Shown one piece after another: positions 39,438 to 50,085 of a stretch of 64,000 nucleotides of DNA (positions are counted from its first letter, which is position 1; each line of letters opens with the position of its first letter). The stretch spans positions 1,736,001-1,800,000 of the forward strand of contig NZ_CP039371.1 of the NCBI RefSeq assembly GCF_005080685.1, written 5' to 3'. This stretch comes from Pseudomonas putida (GTDB taxonomy: Bacteria > Pseudomonadota > Gammaproteobacteria > Pseudomonadales > Pseudomonadaceae). Below the pieces are notes generated by a model. It did no database searches and was not told the origin of the DNA. It saw only the letters and a list, made by a program, of their open reading frames with translations. The position numbers and the translations under genes are program-made.

Positions 39438-40550
39438 ATGAAACGTGTAGGTCTGATCGGTTGGCGCGGCATGGTCGGTTCCGTGCTCATGCAGCGGATG
39501 CTGGAGGAGCAGGACTTCGACCTTATCGAGCCGGTGTTCTTCACCACTTCGAACGTAGGTGGCCAAGGCCCGAACGTGGGCAAGGATATCGCTGCGCTCA
39601 AGGACGCGTATTCGATTGAAGAGCTCAAGACCCTCGACGTGATCCTGACCTGTCAGGGCGGCGACTACACCAACGAGGTGTTCCCCAAGCTGCGTGAAGC
39701 CGGCTGGCAGGGCTACTGGATCGACGCGGCCTCGTCGCTGCGCATGCAGGACGACGCGGTCATCGTGCTCGACCCGGTCAACCGCAAGGTGATCGACCAG
39801 CAGCTCGATGCCGGGACCAAGAACTACATCGGCGGCAACTGCACCGTCAGCCTGATGCTGATGGGCCTGGGCGGCCTGTTCGAAGCCGGCCTGGTCGAGT
39901 GGATGAGCGCCATGACCTACCAGGCGGCCTCCGGGGCCGGCGCGCAGAACATGCGTGAGCTGATCAAGCAGATGGGCGCTACCCACGCGGCCGTTGCCGA
40001 TGAGCTGGCCAACCCGGCCAGTGCCATCCTCGACATCGATCGCAAGGTCGCCGAGACCATGCGCGGTGAAGCGTTCCCGACCGAGAACTTCGGCGTACCG
40101 CTGGCCGGCAGCCTGATCCCATGGATCGACAAGGAACTGCCGAACGGCCAGAGCCGCGAAGAGTGGAAGGCCCAGGCCGAGACCAACAAGATCCTCGGCC
40201 GCTTCAAGAGCCCGATCCCGGTCGACGGTATCTGCGTGCGCATCGGCGCCATGCGTTGCCACAGCCAGGCGCTGACCATCAAGCTGAACAAGGACGTGCC
40301 GCTGGCCGACATCGAAGGCCTGATCAGCCAGCACAACCCGTGGGTCAAGCTGGTGCCGAACCAGCGCGAGATCAGCATGCAGGAGCTGACTCCGACCAAG
40401 GTGACCGGCACCCTGAACATCCCGGTTGGCCGTCTGCGCAAGCTGAACATGGGTTCCCAGTACCTGGGCGCGTTCACCGTTGGCGACCAACTGCTGTGGG
40501 GCGCCGCCGAGCCGCTGCGCCGCATGCTGCGGATCCTGCTGGAGCGTTGA
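39438..40550 (+). CDS. asd: Aspartate-semialdehyde dehydrogenase
   Basis: 370 aa. Makes aspartate semialdehyde for lysine/diaminopimelate, threonine and methionine. The NADP motif is [14 protein letters not shown], the catalytic Cys135 lies in [11 protein letters not shown], and the proton-shuttle His region is in [14 protein letters not shown]. Length and motifs match the gammaproteobacterial (E. coli-like) form. A terminator follows, separating it from the paralogous usg. Confidence 0.97.
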   Translation: MKRVGLIGWRGMVGSVLMQRMLEEQDFDLIEPVFFTTSNVGGQGPNVGKDIAALKDAYSIEELKTLDVILTCQGGDYTNEVFPKLREAGWQGYWIDAASSLRMQDDAVIVLDPVNRKVIDQQLDAGTKNYIGGNCTVSLMLMGLGGLFEAGLVEWMSAMTYQAASGAGAQNMRELIKQMGATHAAVADELANPASAILDIDRKVAETMRGEAFPTENFGVPLAGSLIPWIDKELPNGQSREEWKAQAETNKILGRFKSPIPVDGICVRIGAMRCHSQALTIKLNKDVPLADIEGLISQHNPWVKLVPNQREISMQELTPTKVTGTLNIPVGRLRKLNMGSQYLGAFTVGDQLLWGAAEPLRRMLRILLER

Positions 40551-40572
40551 TCGTTCCTGCCGCTGCGAAAAG

Positions 40573-40601
40573 CCCGTGCTGGTGACAGTGCGGGTTTTTT
40601 T
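40573..40601 (+). terminator. Terminator after asd
   Basis: CCCG..CTG pairs with CAG..CGGG (40573-40594), followed by a run of seven T. Confidence 0.85.
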
Positions 40602-40614
40602 ATGTCGGTGCCGT

Positions 40615-40685
40615 CCTCTGCGCGGGTAATCCCGCTCCAGGGTCAACGCTGTACGTGTAGGGGCGGGTTGACCCGTGAACAGGCC
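40615..40685. repeat. Degenerate REP pair between asd and usg
   Basis: GCGGGTAATCCCGCTC (40622-40637) and the inverse GGGGCGGGTTGACCCG (about 40660-40675) resemble diverged REP units. Confidence 0.65.
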
Positions 40686-40753
40686 AGCACAGACAAAACA
40701 CTACAATCCAAGTAAAGTGCCGCCCCCGCCGTTTCAGCAAAAGGATCTCCTCC

Positions 40754-41758
40754 ATGACCACCCCCTTGGACATCGCCGTCATCGGCGCCACCGGTAGCGT
40801 CGGTGAAACCCTGGTACAGATCCTCGAAGAACTGGCGTTCCCCGTCGCCACCCTGCATCTGCTCGCCAGCATGGAATCGGCCGGTAGCAGCGTGATGTTC
40901 GCCGGCAAGAAGCTCAAGGTACGCGAGGTCGACAGTTTCGACTTCGGCCAGGTCAAGCTGGCCTTCTTCGCCGCCGGCCCGGCCGTGAGCCGTAGCTTCG
41001 CCAGCAAGGCCGAGCAGGCCGGTTGCACGGTCATCGATCTCTCCGGCGGCCTCGACGACGCCCTGGCTGTGGTACCGGAAGCCAATGCCGAGCGCCTTGA
41101 CGGCGTGCAACTGCCGGCCCGCATCGCCAGCCCCAGCTCCGCCGCCGTGGCCCTGGCCGTAGCGCTGGCGCCGCTCAAGGGGCTGCTGGACATCGAACGG
41201 GTACAGGTGATGGCCGCACTGGCGGTTTCTGCCCAGGGCCGCGAGGCGGTCAACGAGCTGGCGCGCCAGACCGCCGAACTGCTCAATGCTCGGCCGTTGG
41301 AGCCGCGGTTCTTCGACCGCCAGGTGGCATTCAACCTGTTGCCGCAGGTCGGCGCGGTGGACGAGCTGGGCCACGGCGGCCTGGAACGCCGCCTGGTGGG
41401 CGAGCTGCGCGGGCTGCTGGGGCTGGCGGATTTGAAGATTTCCGTCACCTGCATTCAAGTCCCGGTGTTTTTCGGCGATAGCTTCAGTGTGGCGGTGCAG
41501 AGCCGTGCGCCGGTCGATCTGGCCGCGGTCAACCAGGCGCTGGACAGCGCCGACAGCCTCGAGCTGGTCGAGCCGGGCGATTATCCGACGCCAGTCGGCG
41601 ACGCAGTCGGGCAGGACGTGGTCTATGTTGGTCGTGTACGCCATGGCGTCGACGAGCCGGAGCAACTGAACCTCTGGCTGACCACCGACAATCTGCGCAA
41701 GGGCGCTGCCCTCAATGCCGTCCAGGTGGCGCAATTGTTGATAAAACACATGGTGTAA
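40754..41758 (+). CDS. usg: Asd-like protein USG-1 without catalytic Cys
   Basis: 334 aa paralogue of aspartate-semialdehyde dehydrogenase (USG-1 family), with NADP motif VIGATGSVGETLVQ. Where active Asd has the PNC catalytic segment this protein has ASPSSAAVAL, with Ser129 in place of Cys. It is therefore not expected to be a dehydrogenase; a structural or regulatory role is possible. Found in conserved position between asd and fimV. Confidence 0.88.
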   Translation: MTTPLDIAVIGATGSVGETLVQILEELAFPVATLHLLASMESAGSSVMFAGKKLKVREVDSFDFGQVKLAFFAAGPAVSRSFASKAEQAGCTVIDLSGGLDDALAVVPEANAERLDGVQLPARIASPSSAAVALAVALAPLKGLLDIERVQVMAALAVSAQGREAVNELARQTAELLNARPLEPRFFDRQVAFNLLPQVGAVDELGHGGLERRLVGELRGLLGLADLKISVTCIQVPVFFGDSFSVAVQSRAPVDLAAVNQALDSADSLELVEPGDYPTPVGDAVGQDVVYVGRVRHGVDEPEQLNLWLTTDNLRKGAALNAVQVAQLLIKHMV

Positions 41759-41827
41759 AAGATACTGGCGAGCAATTTTGTCCTACACCGTCAGAAGGTG
41801 TTTGGCGATCCATACAAGGGAAGAGTC

Positions 41828-44473
41828 ATGCTTCGAATTCGCAAACTGGTTCTAGCCATGGCGGCAGCGTCGGCGCTGTCGTCCGGCATGGCGAACGCCC
41901 TGGGGTTGGGTGAGCTGACCCTCAAGTCGGCGCAGAACCAGCCGCTGGATGCCGAGATCGAGCTGCTCGACGTACGCGACCTGCGTACCTCCGAAGTGGC
42001 GCCGAGCCTGGCCTCGCCAGAAGAATTCAGCAAGGCCGGGGTGGCCTATCCCAGCTATCTGGAAGACCTGACCTTCACCCCGGTTATCAATCCCAACGGC
42101 AAGAGCGTGTTGCGGGTGACCTCCAGCCAGCCGCTGCCGGGTACCGTGGTCAAGTTCCTGGTCCAGGTGATGTGGCCCCAGGGCCGTCTGCTGCGTGACT
42201 ACAGCGTGCTGCTGGATCAGGCCAAGGCCCAGGGCGAGCAACCGGCGGCGGCCAATGTCGCACCTGCGGTCAGCAGCGGCGCCAGCTATACCACCCAGCG
42301 ACGCGACACCCTGTGGCAGATCGCTGCGCGCAATGCCAATGGTGGTTCGGTCCAGCAGGCGATGATCGCCATCCAGGCGCTGAACCCCGATGCGTTCATC
42401 GGCAACAACATCAACCAGCTGAAGGTTGGCCAGGTGTTACGCCTGCCCGATCAGCAGCAGGTGCAGAGCATTCCCCAAGGCGAAGCCAACCGAGAGGTGG
42501 CCGAGCAGTACAGTGCCTGGCGTGAAGGCCGGCGCTTGGGGCCGCGTGCTCGCCAGCTCGACGCTACCCGTCGCGGTGCCGCCGAGGCTGCGCCTTCGCG
42601 CATCGCCCAGGGCGACAATCTGCGTCTGGTGAGCCCCGGCAACCAGGCCAAGGCCAACGATGCCAAGGCGCTCAACGACCAATTGGCCGTCGCCCAGGAA
42701 AGCCTGGACACCAGCCGTCGCGACAACGAAGAACTCAAAAGTCGCATGAGCGACCTGCAAAGCCAGCTGGACAAGCTGCAGCGCCTCATCGAGCTGAAAA
42801 ACGACCAGCTGGCGCGCCTGGAAGCGCAGGGCGCCGCCGACGGCACTCCGGCTGCCGCGCCAGCTGCTCCTGACGCAGCGCAGTCGCCTGCCACGGCTGC
42901 GGAGCCGGTGGTCGAGCCCGCGCCGGCTGCAGTTGATACTGCGCCGGCAACGCCAGCCGGTGCTGATCAGGCGGCTGGCGACAAGCAGCCTGGCGCGCTC
43001 GACGACCTGCTCGGCAATCCACTGCTGCTGGGCCTGATCGCAGGCTCTGCAGTACTGGCGCTGTTGCTGTTGATTCTGCTGCTGATGCGCAAGCGCAAGG
43101 CCGAGCAGGAAGCCGAGAAGCACCTGCGCATGGCCCGTGAGCTGGCCGAGGAAAACCAACGTGCCCCGGACTTCGACCTGCCGCCGAGCAGCTTCGAGGG
43201 CGTGGAGGTGTCGGCCCCGAGCGTGACCCTGTCGCCAGCCGTGGTCGCCGCTTCCGCCGCCGCAGCTGCGGCGGCGGAGAAGCCGGTCGCTCCAGCCCCT
43301 GTGGTAGCGCCGCAACCGCTGGCCGAGCCGCAAGCAGAGGTCGATCCGATCGCCGAACTGCTTGCCGAAGTCGACCAGAGCATCGCCGCTGGCCGCCTGA
43401 ACCACGCAGCCGACCTGCTTGAGGCGGCAGTTGCCGCCGAGCCCGAGCGCGACGACCTGCGTTTGAAACTCATGGACGTGTATGCGCGCCAGGGTGATCA
43501 CAGTGGTTTCGTCGAGCAGGAGCGCAAGCTGCCTGCCAGCGAGGCCAATGTCGCCCAGGTCGACGATCTCAAGAGCCGCTACCCGGCCATGCTCGGCCTG
43601 GCTGCCGCAGGCCTGGGCGCCGCCGCGCTGGCGGCGGAAATGGACGAGCAATACGTTCAGGACCTGCTGCAGGACGAGGCACCGGCTGCCCCCGAAACCG
43701 CCCAGGAGCCTGAGCCGCAATCGCAGCCAGAGCCCGAAGAGGTAGCCCAGGCGCCAGCCCCGGAGGTCGACGACCTGGACAGCGCCTTCGACCTGAGCCT
43801 GGACGACGACCTGCCGCTGGATACTGCCGTCGAGGCACCGCTGCTCGACGACATTTCGCTGGATCAGCCGCTGGCCGAGGAGGCGCCGGTGGTTGCGCCT
43901 GCCGAGCCGGAAACCGACGCCGACGCCGATTTCGAAACTCTGCTGGCCCAGGCCGAGTCGCCAGCAGTGGATGACCTTGCCGACTTCGACCTGGACATGG
44001 GCGAGCCTGCTGCTGCGGCTCCGGCCGAGGTCGAGGAGCCGGTGGACGTGGCTGCCGAGCTTGCTGCCTTTGACGCCATGCCGGAGTTCGACCCGATCTC
44101 CGAGCTGGAGCTGCCGGAGGACTTCGACCTGTCGCTGTCGCTGGACGACGATTCGCCGGCGGCAAAGAACTTCGCCTCGGAACTGGACGACGTCAACGCC
44201 GAGCTCGACAAGCTGTCGCAGAACCTCGAAAGCCCGTCGCTGGAGCCGCAGTTCACCGCCGAGGACGCTGCAGCGGAGCCCGAGCCACTGGATGACCTGG
44301 ACTTCGATTTCTTCTCCGGCACCGACGAAGTGGCGACCAAGCTCGACCTGGCGCGCGCCTACATCGACATGGGCGACCATCAGGGCGCCCGCGACATCCT
44401 CGACGAAGTGGTCAAGGATGGCGACGACACCCAGCGCCAGGAAGCCGAGGACATGCTGTCCCGGCTGGTTTGA
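41828..44473 (+). CDS. fimV: FimV/HubP polar hub protein
   Basis: 881 aa inner-membrane protein. Signal peptide (about 1-25), a FimV N-terminal region, a LysM peptidoglycan-binding domain (about 152-208), a coiled coil (about 280-334), a Pro/Ala linker, one membrane segment (about 398-420), and a very acidic cytoplasmic tail (Asp/Glu-rich, 600-850) ending in the conserved FimV C-terminal TPR-like motif (KLDLARAYIDMGDHQGARDIL). In P. aeruginosa FimV marks the cell pole and supports type IV pili. Its presence without pilZ in this window suggests a pole-organising role. The start has AGGGAAG upstream. Confidence 0.93.
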   Translation: MLRIRKLVLAMAAASALSSGMANALGLGELTLKSAQNQPLDAEIELLDVRDLRTSEVAPSLASPEEFSKAGVAYPSYLEDLTFTPVINPNGKSVLRVTSSQPLPGTVVKFLVQVMWPQGRLLRDYSVLLDQAKAQGEQPAAANVAPAVSSGASYTTQRRDTLWQIAARNANGGSVQQAMIAIQALNPDAFIGNNINQLKVGQVLRLPDQQQVQSIPQGEANREVAEQYSAWREGRRLGPRARQLDATRRGAAEAAPSRIAQGDNLRLVSPGNQAKANDAKALNDQLAVAQESLDTSRRDNEELKSRMSDLQSQLDKLQRLIELKNDQLARLEAQGAADGTPAAAPAAPDAAQSPATAAEPVVEPAPAAVDTAPATPAGADQAAGDKQPGALDDLLGNPLLLGLIAGSAVLALLLLILLLMRKRKAEQEAEKHLRMARELAEENQRAPDFDLPPSSFEGVEVSAPSVTLSPAVVAASAAAAAAAEKPVAPAPVVAPQPLAEPQAEVDPIAELLAEVDQSIAAGRLNHAADLLEAAVAAEPERDDLRLKLMDVYARQGDHSGFVEQERKLPASEANVAQVDDLKSRYPAMLGLAAAGLGAAALAAEMDEQYVQDLLQDEAPAAPETAQEPEPQSQPEPEEVAQAPAPEVDDLDSAFDLSLDDDLPLDTAVEAPLLDDISLDQPLAEEAPVVAPAEPETDADADFETLLAQAESPAVDDLADFDLDMGEPAAAAPAEVEEPVDVAAELAAFDAMPEFDPISELELPEDFDLSLSLDDDSPAAKNFASELDDVNAELDKLSQNLESPSLEPQFTAEDAAAEPEPLDDLDFDFFSGTDEVATKLDLARAYIDMGDHQGARDILDEVVKDGDDTQRQEAEDMLSRLV

Positions 44474-44495
44474 ACCAATCGGCAGCTCGGTCGTT

Positions 44496-44610
44496 GTGGG
44501 AGCGGCCTTGCGTCGCGATAGGGCCGCAGGGCGGCCCCAGCGATATTGGCTGCATGGCTGAAACCCTGGGGCCGCCTTGCGGCCCTATCGCGACGCAAGG
44601 CCGCTCCCAC
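44496..44610. repeat. Long inverted REP-type repeat
   Basis: GTGGGAGCGGCCTTGCGTCG (44496-44515) continues through CGATAGGGCCGCAGGGCGGC; the inverse copy ends at 44610. Arms of about 45 bp surround a 25-bp spacer. Confidence 0.9.
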
Positions 44611-44635
44611 AGCCCAACACGGCTGCCGTTGTCGT

Positions 44636-44641
44636 TATAAT
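44636..44641 (+). promoter_or_regulatory. -10 element before truA
   Basis: A perfect TATAAT about 35 bases before the truA start. No clear -35 is visible. Confidence 0.5.
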
Positions 44642-44676
44642 CCCGCCATTGCGTATCACCCACAGGTTTCACGTTC

Positions 44677-45531
44677 TTGGACATCATCGACACCGCCACC
44701 ACCGAATCGGCCGCCGAAGGCTTCACCCGCATCGCCCTGGGCGTGGAGTACAAGGGCTCGCGCTACCGCGGCTGGCAACGCCAGGCCAGCGGCGTGCCGA
44801 GCGTCCAGCAGGCCCTGGAGCAAGCCCTGTCGAAGGTCGCCAACGAGCCTATCAGCGTGGTTTGTGCCGGCCGCACCGATGCCGGCGTGCACGGCTGTGG
44901 CCAGGTCGTGCACTTCGACACCCGCGCCCTGCGCGACGAGCGCGCCTGGACCCTGGGCAGCAACTTCAACCTGCCACACGATATCAGCGTGGTCTGGGCG
45001 CGGCCGATGCCCGCCGACTTCCATGCGCGCTTCAAGGCCACCGCCCGGCGCTACCGCTACGTCATCTACAACGACCCGATCCGCCCGGCGCACCTGGCCG
45101 AGGAGGTCACCTGGAATCACCGTCCGTTGGATGTCGAACGCATGGCCGAAGCGGCCCGGTATCTGCTTGGCACCCATGACTTCAGTGCCTTCCGTGCCAG
45201 CCAGTGCCAGGCCAAGTCGCCGATCAAGCATATCCACCACCTGCGCGTCACCCGCCATGGCCGCATGATCGTGCTCGACGTGCGCGCCACGGCGTTCCTC
45301 CATCACATGGTGCGCAACATCGCCGGCGTGCTGATGACCATCGGTGCCGGCGAGCGGCCAGCCAGCTGGGCGCGCGAGGTGCTCGAGGGGCGCAACCGCC
45401 GCGAGGGCGGGGTGACCGCGCACCCTTACGGCTTGTACCTGGTGCAGGTGGAATATCCCGAGGCTTTCGAGCTACCGAGCCGTTACATCGGCCCACACTT
45501 TCTTACAGGCTATGAAGCCCTGGCCGACTGA
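44677..45531 (+). CDS. truA: tRNA pseudouridine(38-40) synthase
   Basis: 284 aa. Isomerises U38, U39 and U40 in many tRNAs. The catalytic Asp68 is in CAGRTDAGVHGCGQV; LGVEYKGSRYRGWQRQ near the start and RATAFLHHMVRNIAG are family motifs. The start is TTG at 44677; the N-terminal extension TDI..AAEG before RIALGVEYKG is normal in Pseudomonas TruA. Confidence 0.94.
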   Translation: MDIIDTATTESAAEGFTRIALGVEYKGSRYRGWQRQASGVPSVQQALEQALSKVANEPISVVCAGRTDAGVHGCGQVVHFDTRALRDERAWTLGSNFNLPHDISVVWARPMPADFHARFKATARRYRYVIYNDPIRPAHLAEEVTWNHRPLDVERMAEAARYLLGTHDFSAFRASQCQAKSPIKHIHHLRVTRHGRMIVLDVRATAFLHHMVRNIAGVLMTIGAGERPASWAREVLEGRNRREGGVTAHPYGLYLVQVEYPEAFELPSRYIGPHFLTGYEALAD

Positions 45532-45591
45532 CGCTGCCGGGGGCTTTTGCTAACATCCGGCCTTTCTCCAGAAACTCAGGGTTTGCAGTCC

Positions 45592-46212
45592 ATGAGCAAC
45601 GTTCGCAGCAAGATCTGCGGGATCACCCGCATCGAAGACGCCCTGGCCGCGGCCGACGCCGGGGCCGATGCCATCGGCTTCGTCTTCTATGCCAAGAGCC
45701 CGCGAGCCGTGGACGTACGCCAGGCGCGGGCGATCATCGCCGAGTTGCCGCCGTTCGTGACCACCGTGGGCCTGTTCGTCAACGCTTCGCGTTGCGAGCT
45801 CAACGAGATTCTCGAAGTGGTGCCGTTGGACCTGCTACAGTTCCACGGCGACGAAACCCCTGCCGATTGTGAAGGCTTTCATCGCCCCTGGATCAAAGCC
45901 TTGCGGGTGCGCCCCGGTGACGACCTGGAGGCCGCCTGCCAGCTGTATGCCGGCGCCCAGGGGGTGTTGCTGGATACCTTCGTGGCGGGGGTGCCTGGTG
46001 GTACCGGCGAGGCCTTCGACTGGTCGCTGGTGCCCGCCGGCCTAAGCAAGCCTGTGATTCTCGCCGGCGGCCTGTCGGCGGCCAACGTCGGTCAGGCGAT
46101 CGCCCAGGTCCGGCCATACGCCGTGGATGTGAGCGGCGGCGTGGAGCAGAGCAAGGGCATCAAGGATGCCGCGAAGATTGACGCATTCATCCGTGCGGTG
46201 AAACAGGCGTGA
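45592..46212 (+). CDS. trpF: Phosphoribosylanthranilate isomerase
   Basis: 206 aa TIM-barrel enzyme of tryptophan synthesis. The catalytic Cys is in [12 protein letters not shown] and the Asp in [19 protein letters not shown]. The start follows a weak ribosome site. As in other pseudomonads trpF is detached from the other trp genes and lies between truA and accD. Confidence 0.96.
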   Translation: MSNVRSKICGITRIEDALAAADAGADAIGFVFYAKSPRAVDVRQARAIIAELPPFVTTVGLFVNASRCELNEILEVVPLDLLQFHGDETPADCEGFHRPWIKALRVRPGDDLEAACQLYAGAQGVLLDTFVAGVPGGTGEAFDWSLVPAGLSKPVILAGGLSAANVGQAIAQVRPYAVDVSGGVEQSKGIKDAAKIDAFIRAVKQA

Positions 46213-46434
46213 GGGCAGATGTGACGGCTGGCGGCGCGCCATCGTCCATAGCTATCGCAGCCCTGCGGGGCAGTCGCCGGCACGCCGTGCGGCACAGAAC
46301 ACCATTGACGACGACGCGGTACGCAGGCAGCCCCTGTGGTCGGGTCGTCATCGTTTCATAGAAGAATTTGAGCTCAAGGGCAGGGCATGGCCGGCCAGAC
46401 CGGTCCCCGCCCGCCGATACTGGAGAAATAAAGC

Positions 46435-47327
<893 letters not shown>

Positions 47328-47328
<1 letters not shown>

Positions 47329-48644
47329 TGACACAGCTCAGCCCACGTACGCTCGGTGAGTGGCTCGCCTACCTCGAGCAGTTGCACCCATCGGCCATCG
47401 ACATGGGGCTGGAGCGTTCGCAGAAGGTGCTTGCCCGGCTGGCGCTGGGCAAGCTCGCGCCGCGTGTGGTCACCGTGACCGGGACCAATGGCAAGGGCTC
47501 GACCTGTGCCTTCGTCGCCTCGATGTTGCGTGCCCAGGGGCTCAAGGTCGGTGTCTACAGCTCGCCGCACCTGCTGCGCTATAACGAACGTGTGCTCATC
47601 GACGGCCAGGAGGCCAGCGATGAAAAGCTGTGCGAAGCGTTCGCTGCCGTCGAGGCGGCGCGCGGCGAAATCTCCTTGACCTACTTCGAGATGGGGACCC
47701 TGGCGGCGTTCTGGCTGTTCGAACGTGCCGGGCTCGACGCCGTGGTGCTCGAAGTCGGCCTGGGCGGACGCCTGGATACCGTGAACGTGATCGATGCCGA
47801 CCTGGCCCTGGTGACCAGTGTCGGTGTCGACCATGTCGATTACCTGGGTGACACCCGCGAGCGGGTCGCCTTCGAGAAGGCCGGTATCTTCCGTCAGGGC
47901 AAGCCTGCCTTGTGCGGTGATCTCGATCCACCCCAGCCACTGCTGGACAAGGCCGCCGAATTGGCGGCGCCGCTGTTCCTGCGGGGGCGGGATTTCGACC
48001 TGGCCAGCACCGATCGATACTGGCAGTGGCGCGGGGTGGGCGCCGATGGCGTGGTGGTCGAGCTGCATGACCTGCCGTTGCTCGACCTGCCGATGGAAAA
48101 CGCCGCCCTGGCCCTGCAGGCCTACCTGCTGATGGGCCTGCCTTGGGATGCCGGGCAACTGCGCCAGGCGCTGCTCGATACCCGCATCACTGGCCGCCTC
48201 GACCGCCGCACGGTGCCCTGGCAGGGCAAGGCCGTGCAGTTGTTGCTGGATGTCGGGCACAACCCACATGCCGCCGACTACCTGGCCCGTCGCCTGGCCG
48301 CCCGGCCGCCCAAGGGTCGCCGCCTGGCGGTGTTCGGGTTGCTGGCCGACAAGGATCTGGCTGGTGTGCTCGCGCCGCTGCAGGGTCTGGTCGACGAGTG
48401 GGCCGTGGCGCCGCTGGACACACCTCGTAGCAGACCTGCCGGCGAACTGGCCCAAGCCTTGACGAACCTGGGCGCGGCGGTGAAGTCTTATGCCAGTGTC
48501 GACGCAGCGCTGGAAGGGCAATGCGCGCAGGCAACCGAGGATGACCAGATCCTGCTGTTCGGTTCGTTTTTCTGTGTCGCCGAGGCGTTGCAATGGCTCG
48601 AGCGGCAGGCCCCGGAGGGTGGAGTAGATGGCAGTGCTGGATAA
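47328..48644 (+). CDS. folC: Dihydrofolate synthase / folylpolyglutamate synthase
   Basis: 438 aa Mur-ligase-family ATP enzyme that adds glutamate to dihydropteroate and folates. P-loop VTGTNGKGSTC, the YSSPHLLRYNERVLIDG folate region, and LLDVGHNPHAADYL. The ATG overlaps the accD stop in TGATG; a GTG one codon upstream is possible. The accD-folC-SPOR-cvpA-purF order is the same as E. coli accD-folC-dedD-cvpA-purF. Confidence 0.96.
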
Positions 48645-49305
48645 AGGGATTAAGCAGCGCATGGTCGGTGCGTTGGTGCTGGTGGCGCTGGCGGTGATTT
48701 TCCTGCCGATGCTGTTCACCCGCGAGGACGAGATGCGCCAGGTGCAGGTCGACGCCGCCGAGGCCCCGGCCATGCCGAGCCTGCCCGAGGTCAAGGTGGA
48801 ACAGGTAGCCGTGCCTGAACCGCAGCCGTTGCCGGAGCCTGTGCAGGAGCAGCCGGAGCAGTCGCCCGTGGTGATCAACGAGTCTTCGGCGCGGCCAGCC
48901 ACGCCAAGCCAGCCGATCACGCCGTCGCCGCAGACCCAGGCGCAATCCCAGGCTCAACCCAAAGCGCAAACTCCGCTGCCGACCCCGGCGCCTGCCGCCA
49001 AACCGGCCACCGCGCCAACTGCAGCGGCCAGTGCTGCGGCGCCATCGAAAATCGACGCCAATGGCCTGCCGGTGAGCTGGTCGATCCAGCTGGCCAGCCT
49101 GTCCAACCGTGCCGGTGCCGACAACCTGCAGAAAACCCTGCGTAGCCAGGGTTACAACGCCTATATCCGTTCCGCCGGCGGCATGAACCGGGTGTACGTG
49201 GGGCCACTGATCGAGCGCGCCGAGGCCGAGCGCCTGCGCGATGTGATCAACCGCCAGCAGAACCTCAAGGGTTTCGTGGTGCGCTTCCAGCCTGAGCGCG
49301 GCTGA
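48628..49305 (+). CDS. SPOR-domain cell-division protein (DedD-like)
   Basis: 225 aa bitopic inner-membrane protein. A short cytoplasmic N-terminus, one membrane segment (about 12-29), a Pro/Ala/Gln-rich periplasmic linker, and a C-terminal SPOR domain (about 148-222, WSIQLASLSNRAGADNLQKT). SPOR domains bind denuded glycan strands at the septum. It overlaps folC by 17 bases. Position matches dedD; sequence is too diverged for certain orthology. Confidence 0.88.
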   Translation: MAVLDKGIKQRMVGALVLVALAVIFLPMLFTREDEMRQVQVDAAEAPAMPSLPEVKVEQVAVPEPQPLPEPVQEQPEQSPVVINESSARPATPSQPITPSPQTQAQSQAQPKAQTPLPTPAPAAKPATAPTAAASAAAPSKIDANGLPVSWSIQLASLSNRAGADNLQKTLRSQGYNAYIRSAGGMNRVYVGPLIERAEAERLRDVINRQQNLKGFVVRFQPERG

Positions 49306-49329
49306 GCAAGGGCAGGGTGGCTTTGTGCT

Positions 49330-49399
49330 GCGGGCCCCGGATCCTGGGGCCGCTTCGCGCCCCAATCGCGACACAAGGCCGCTCCCACCAAGGCAATTC
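49330..49399. repeat. REP-like repeat before cvpA
   Basis: GGGCCCC/GGGGCC hairpin (49333-49350) plus CGACACAAGGCCGCTCCCACC (a half REP). Confidence 0.6.
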
Positions 49400-49488
49400 A
49401 AGCTCTCGCTAATCCGCCTGACATTCCGCTTACCCACAGCCCGCCGCTCTGGTAAAATGCGCCGCCTCAAACGTCTGCAGGCAGCACC

Positions 49489-50043
49489 GTGGCATTTACC
49501 CTGGTTGATTGGGCGATCATCGCGATCATCGCCGTCTCCACACTGATCAGTCTCAAGCGCGGTTTCGTCAAGGAAGCCTTGTCGCTGCTCATCTGGATCA
49601 TTGCCGGCGCCGTTGCCTGGATGTTCGGCGGCTCGCTCTCGGTGTACCTTGAGAGCTATATCCAGACGCCGTCGATGCGCACCATCGCCGGCTGCGCCAT
49701 TCTTTTCGTCGCCACCCTGCTGGTGGGGGCCATGCTCAATTTCCTCATCGGCGAGCTGATCCGCGTGACCGGGTTGTCCGGCACCGATCGCTTCCTCGGC
49801 ATGGCCTTCGGCGCCGCGCGTGGGGCCTTGCTGGTGGTGGTGGCCGTGGGCCTGCTCAGCCTGGGCCCGGTGCAACAGGACAGCTGGTGGCAGGAGTCTC
49901 GCCTGATACCACAATTTCTATTGGTAGCCGACTGGTCGAAAAACCTCATTCTGGGGTTCACCAGCCAGTGGTCCAGTGGGGCGATCAGCACTCCGGCTGA
50001 TCTTCCGTTCAAGGAACAGTTGCTCGGGCCAGCCCGGCCTTGA
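49489..50043 (+). CDS. cvpA: CvpA family membrane protein
   Basis: 184 aa with four predicted membrane segments (about 6-24, 30-50, 64-86, 103-123). N-terminus FTLVDWAIIAIIAVSTLISLKRGFVKE is typical. In E. coli CvpA is required for colicin V production and for envelope stress tolerance; its transport role is unknown. Start is GTG at 49489. TAAAAT at 49453-49458 may be its -10. Directly upstream of purF as in enteric bacteria. Confidence 0.9.
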   Translation: MAFTLVDWAIIAIIAVSTLISLKRGFVKEALSLLIWIIAGAVAWMFGGSLSVYLESYIQTPSMRTIAGCAILFVATLLVGAMLNFLIGELIRVTGLSGTDRFLGMAFGAARGALLVVVAVGLLSLGPVQQDSWWQESRLIPQFLLVADWSKNLILGFTSQWSSGAISTPADLPFKEQLLGPARP

Positions 50044-50085
50044 GCGCTTTTCACTCAAGTTTCATCAAAGTAGGGGTTGCGTCGC

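Noticed and set aside
42437..44380. Long minus-strand frame opposite fimV
   Set aside because: Mirror of the acidic, repetitive FimV tail; Leu/Arg/Gln-rich without a domain.
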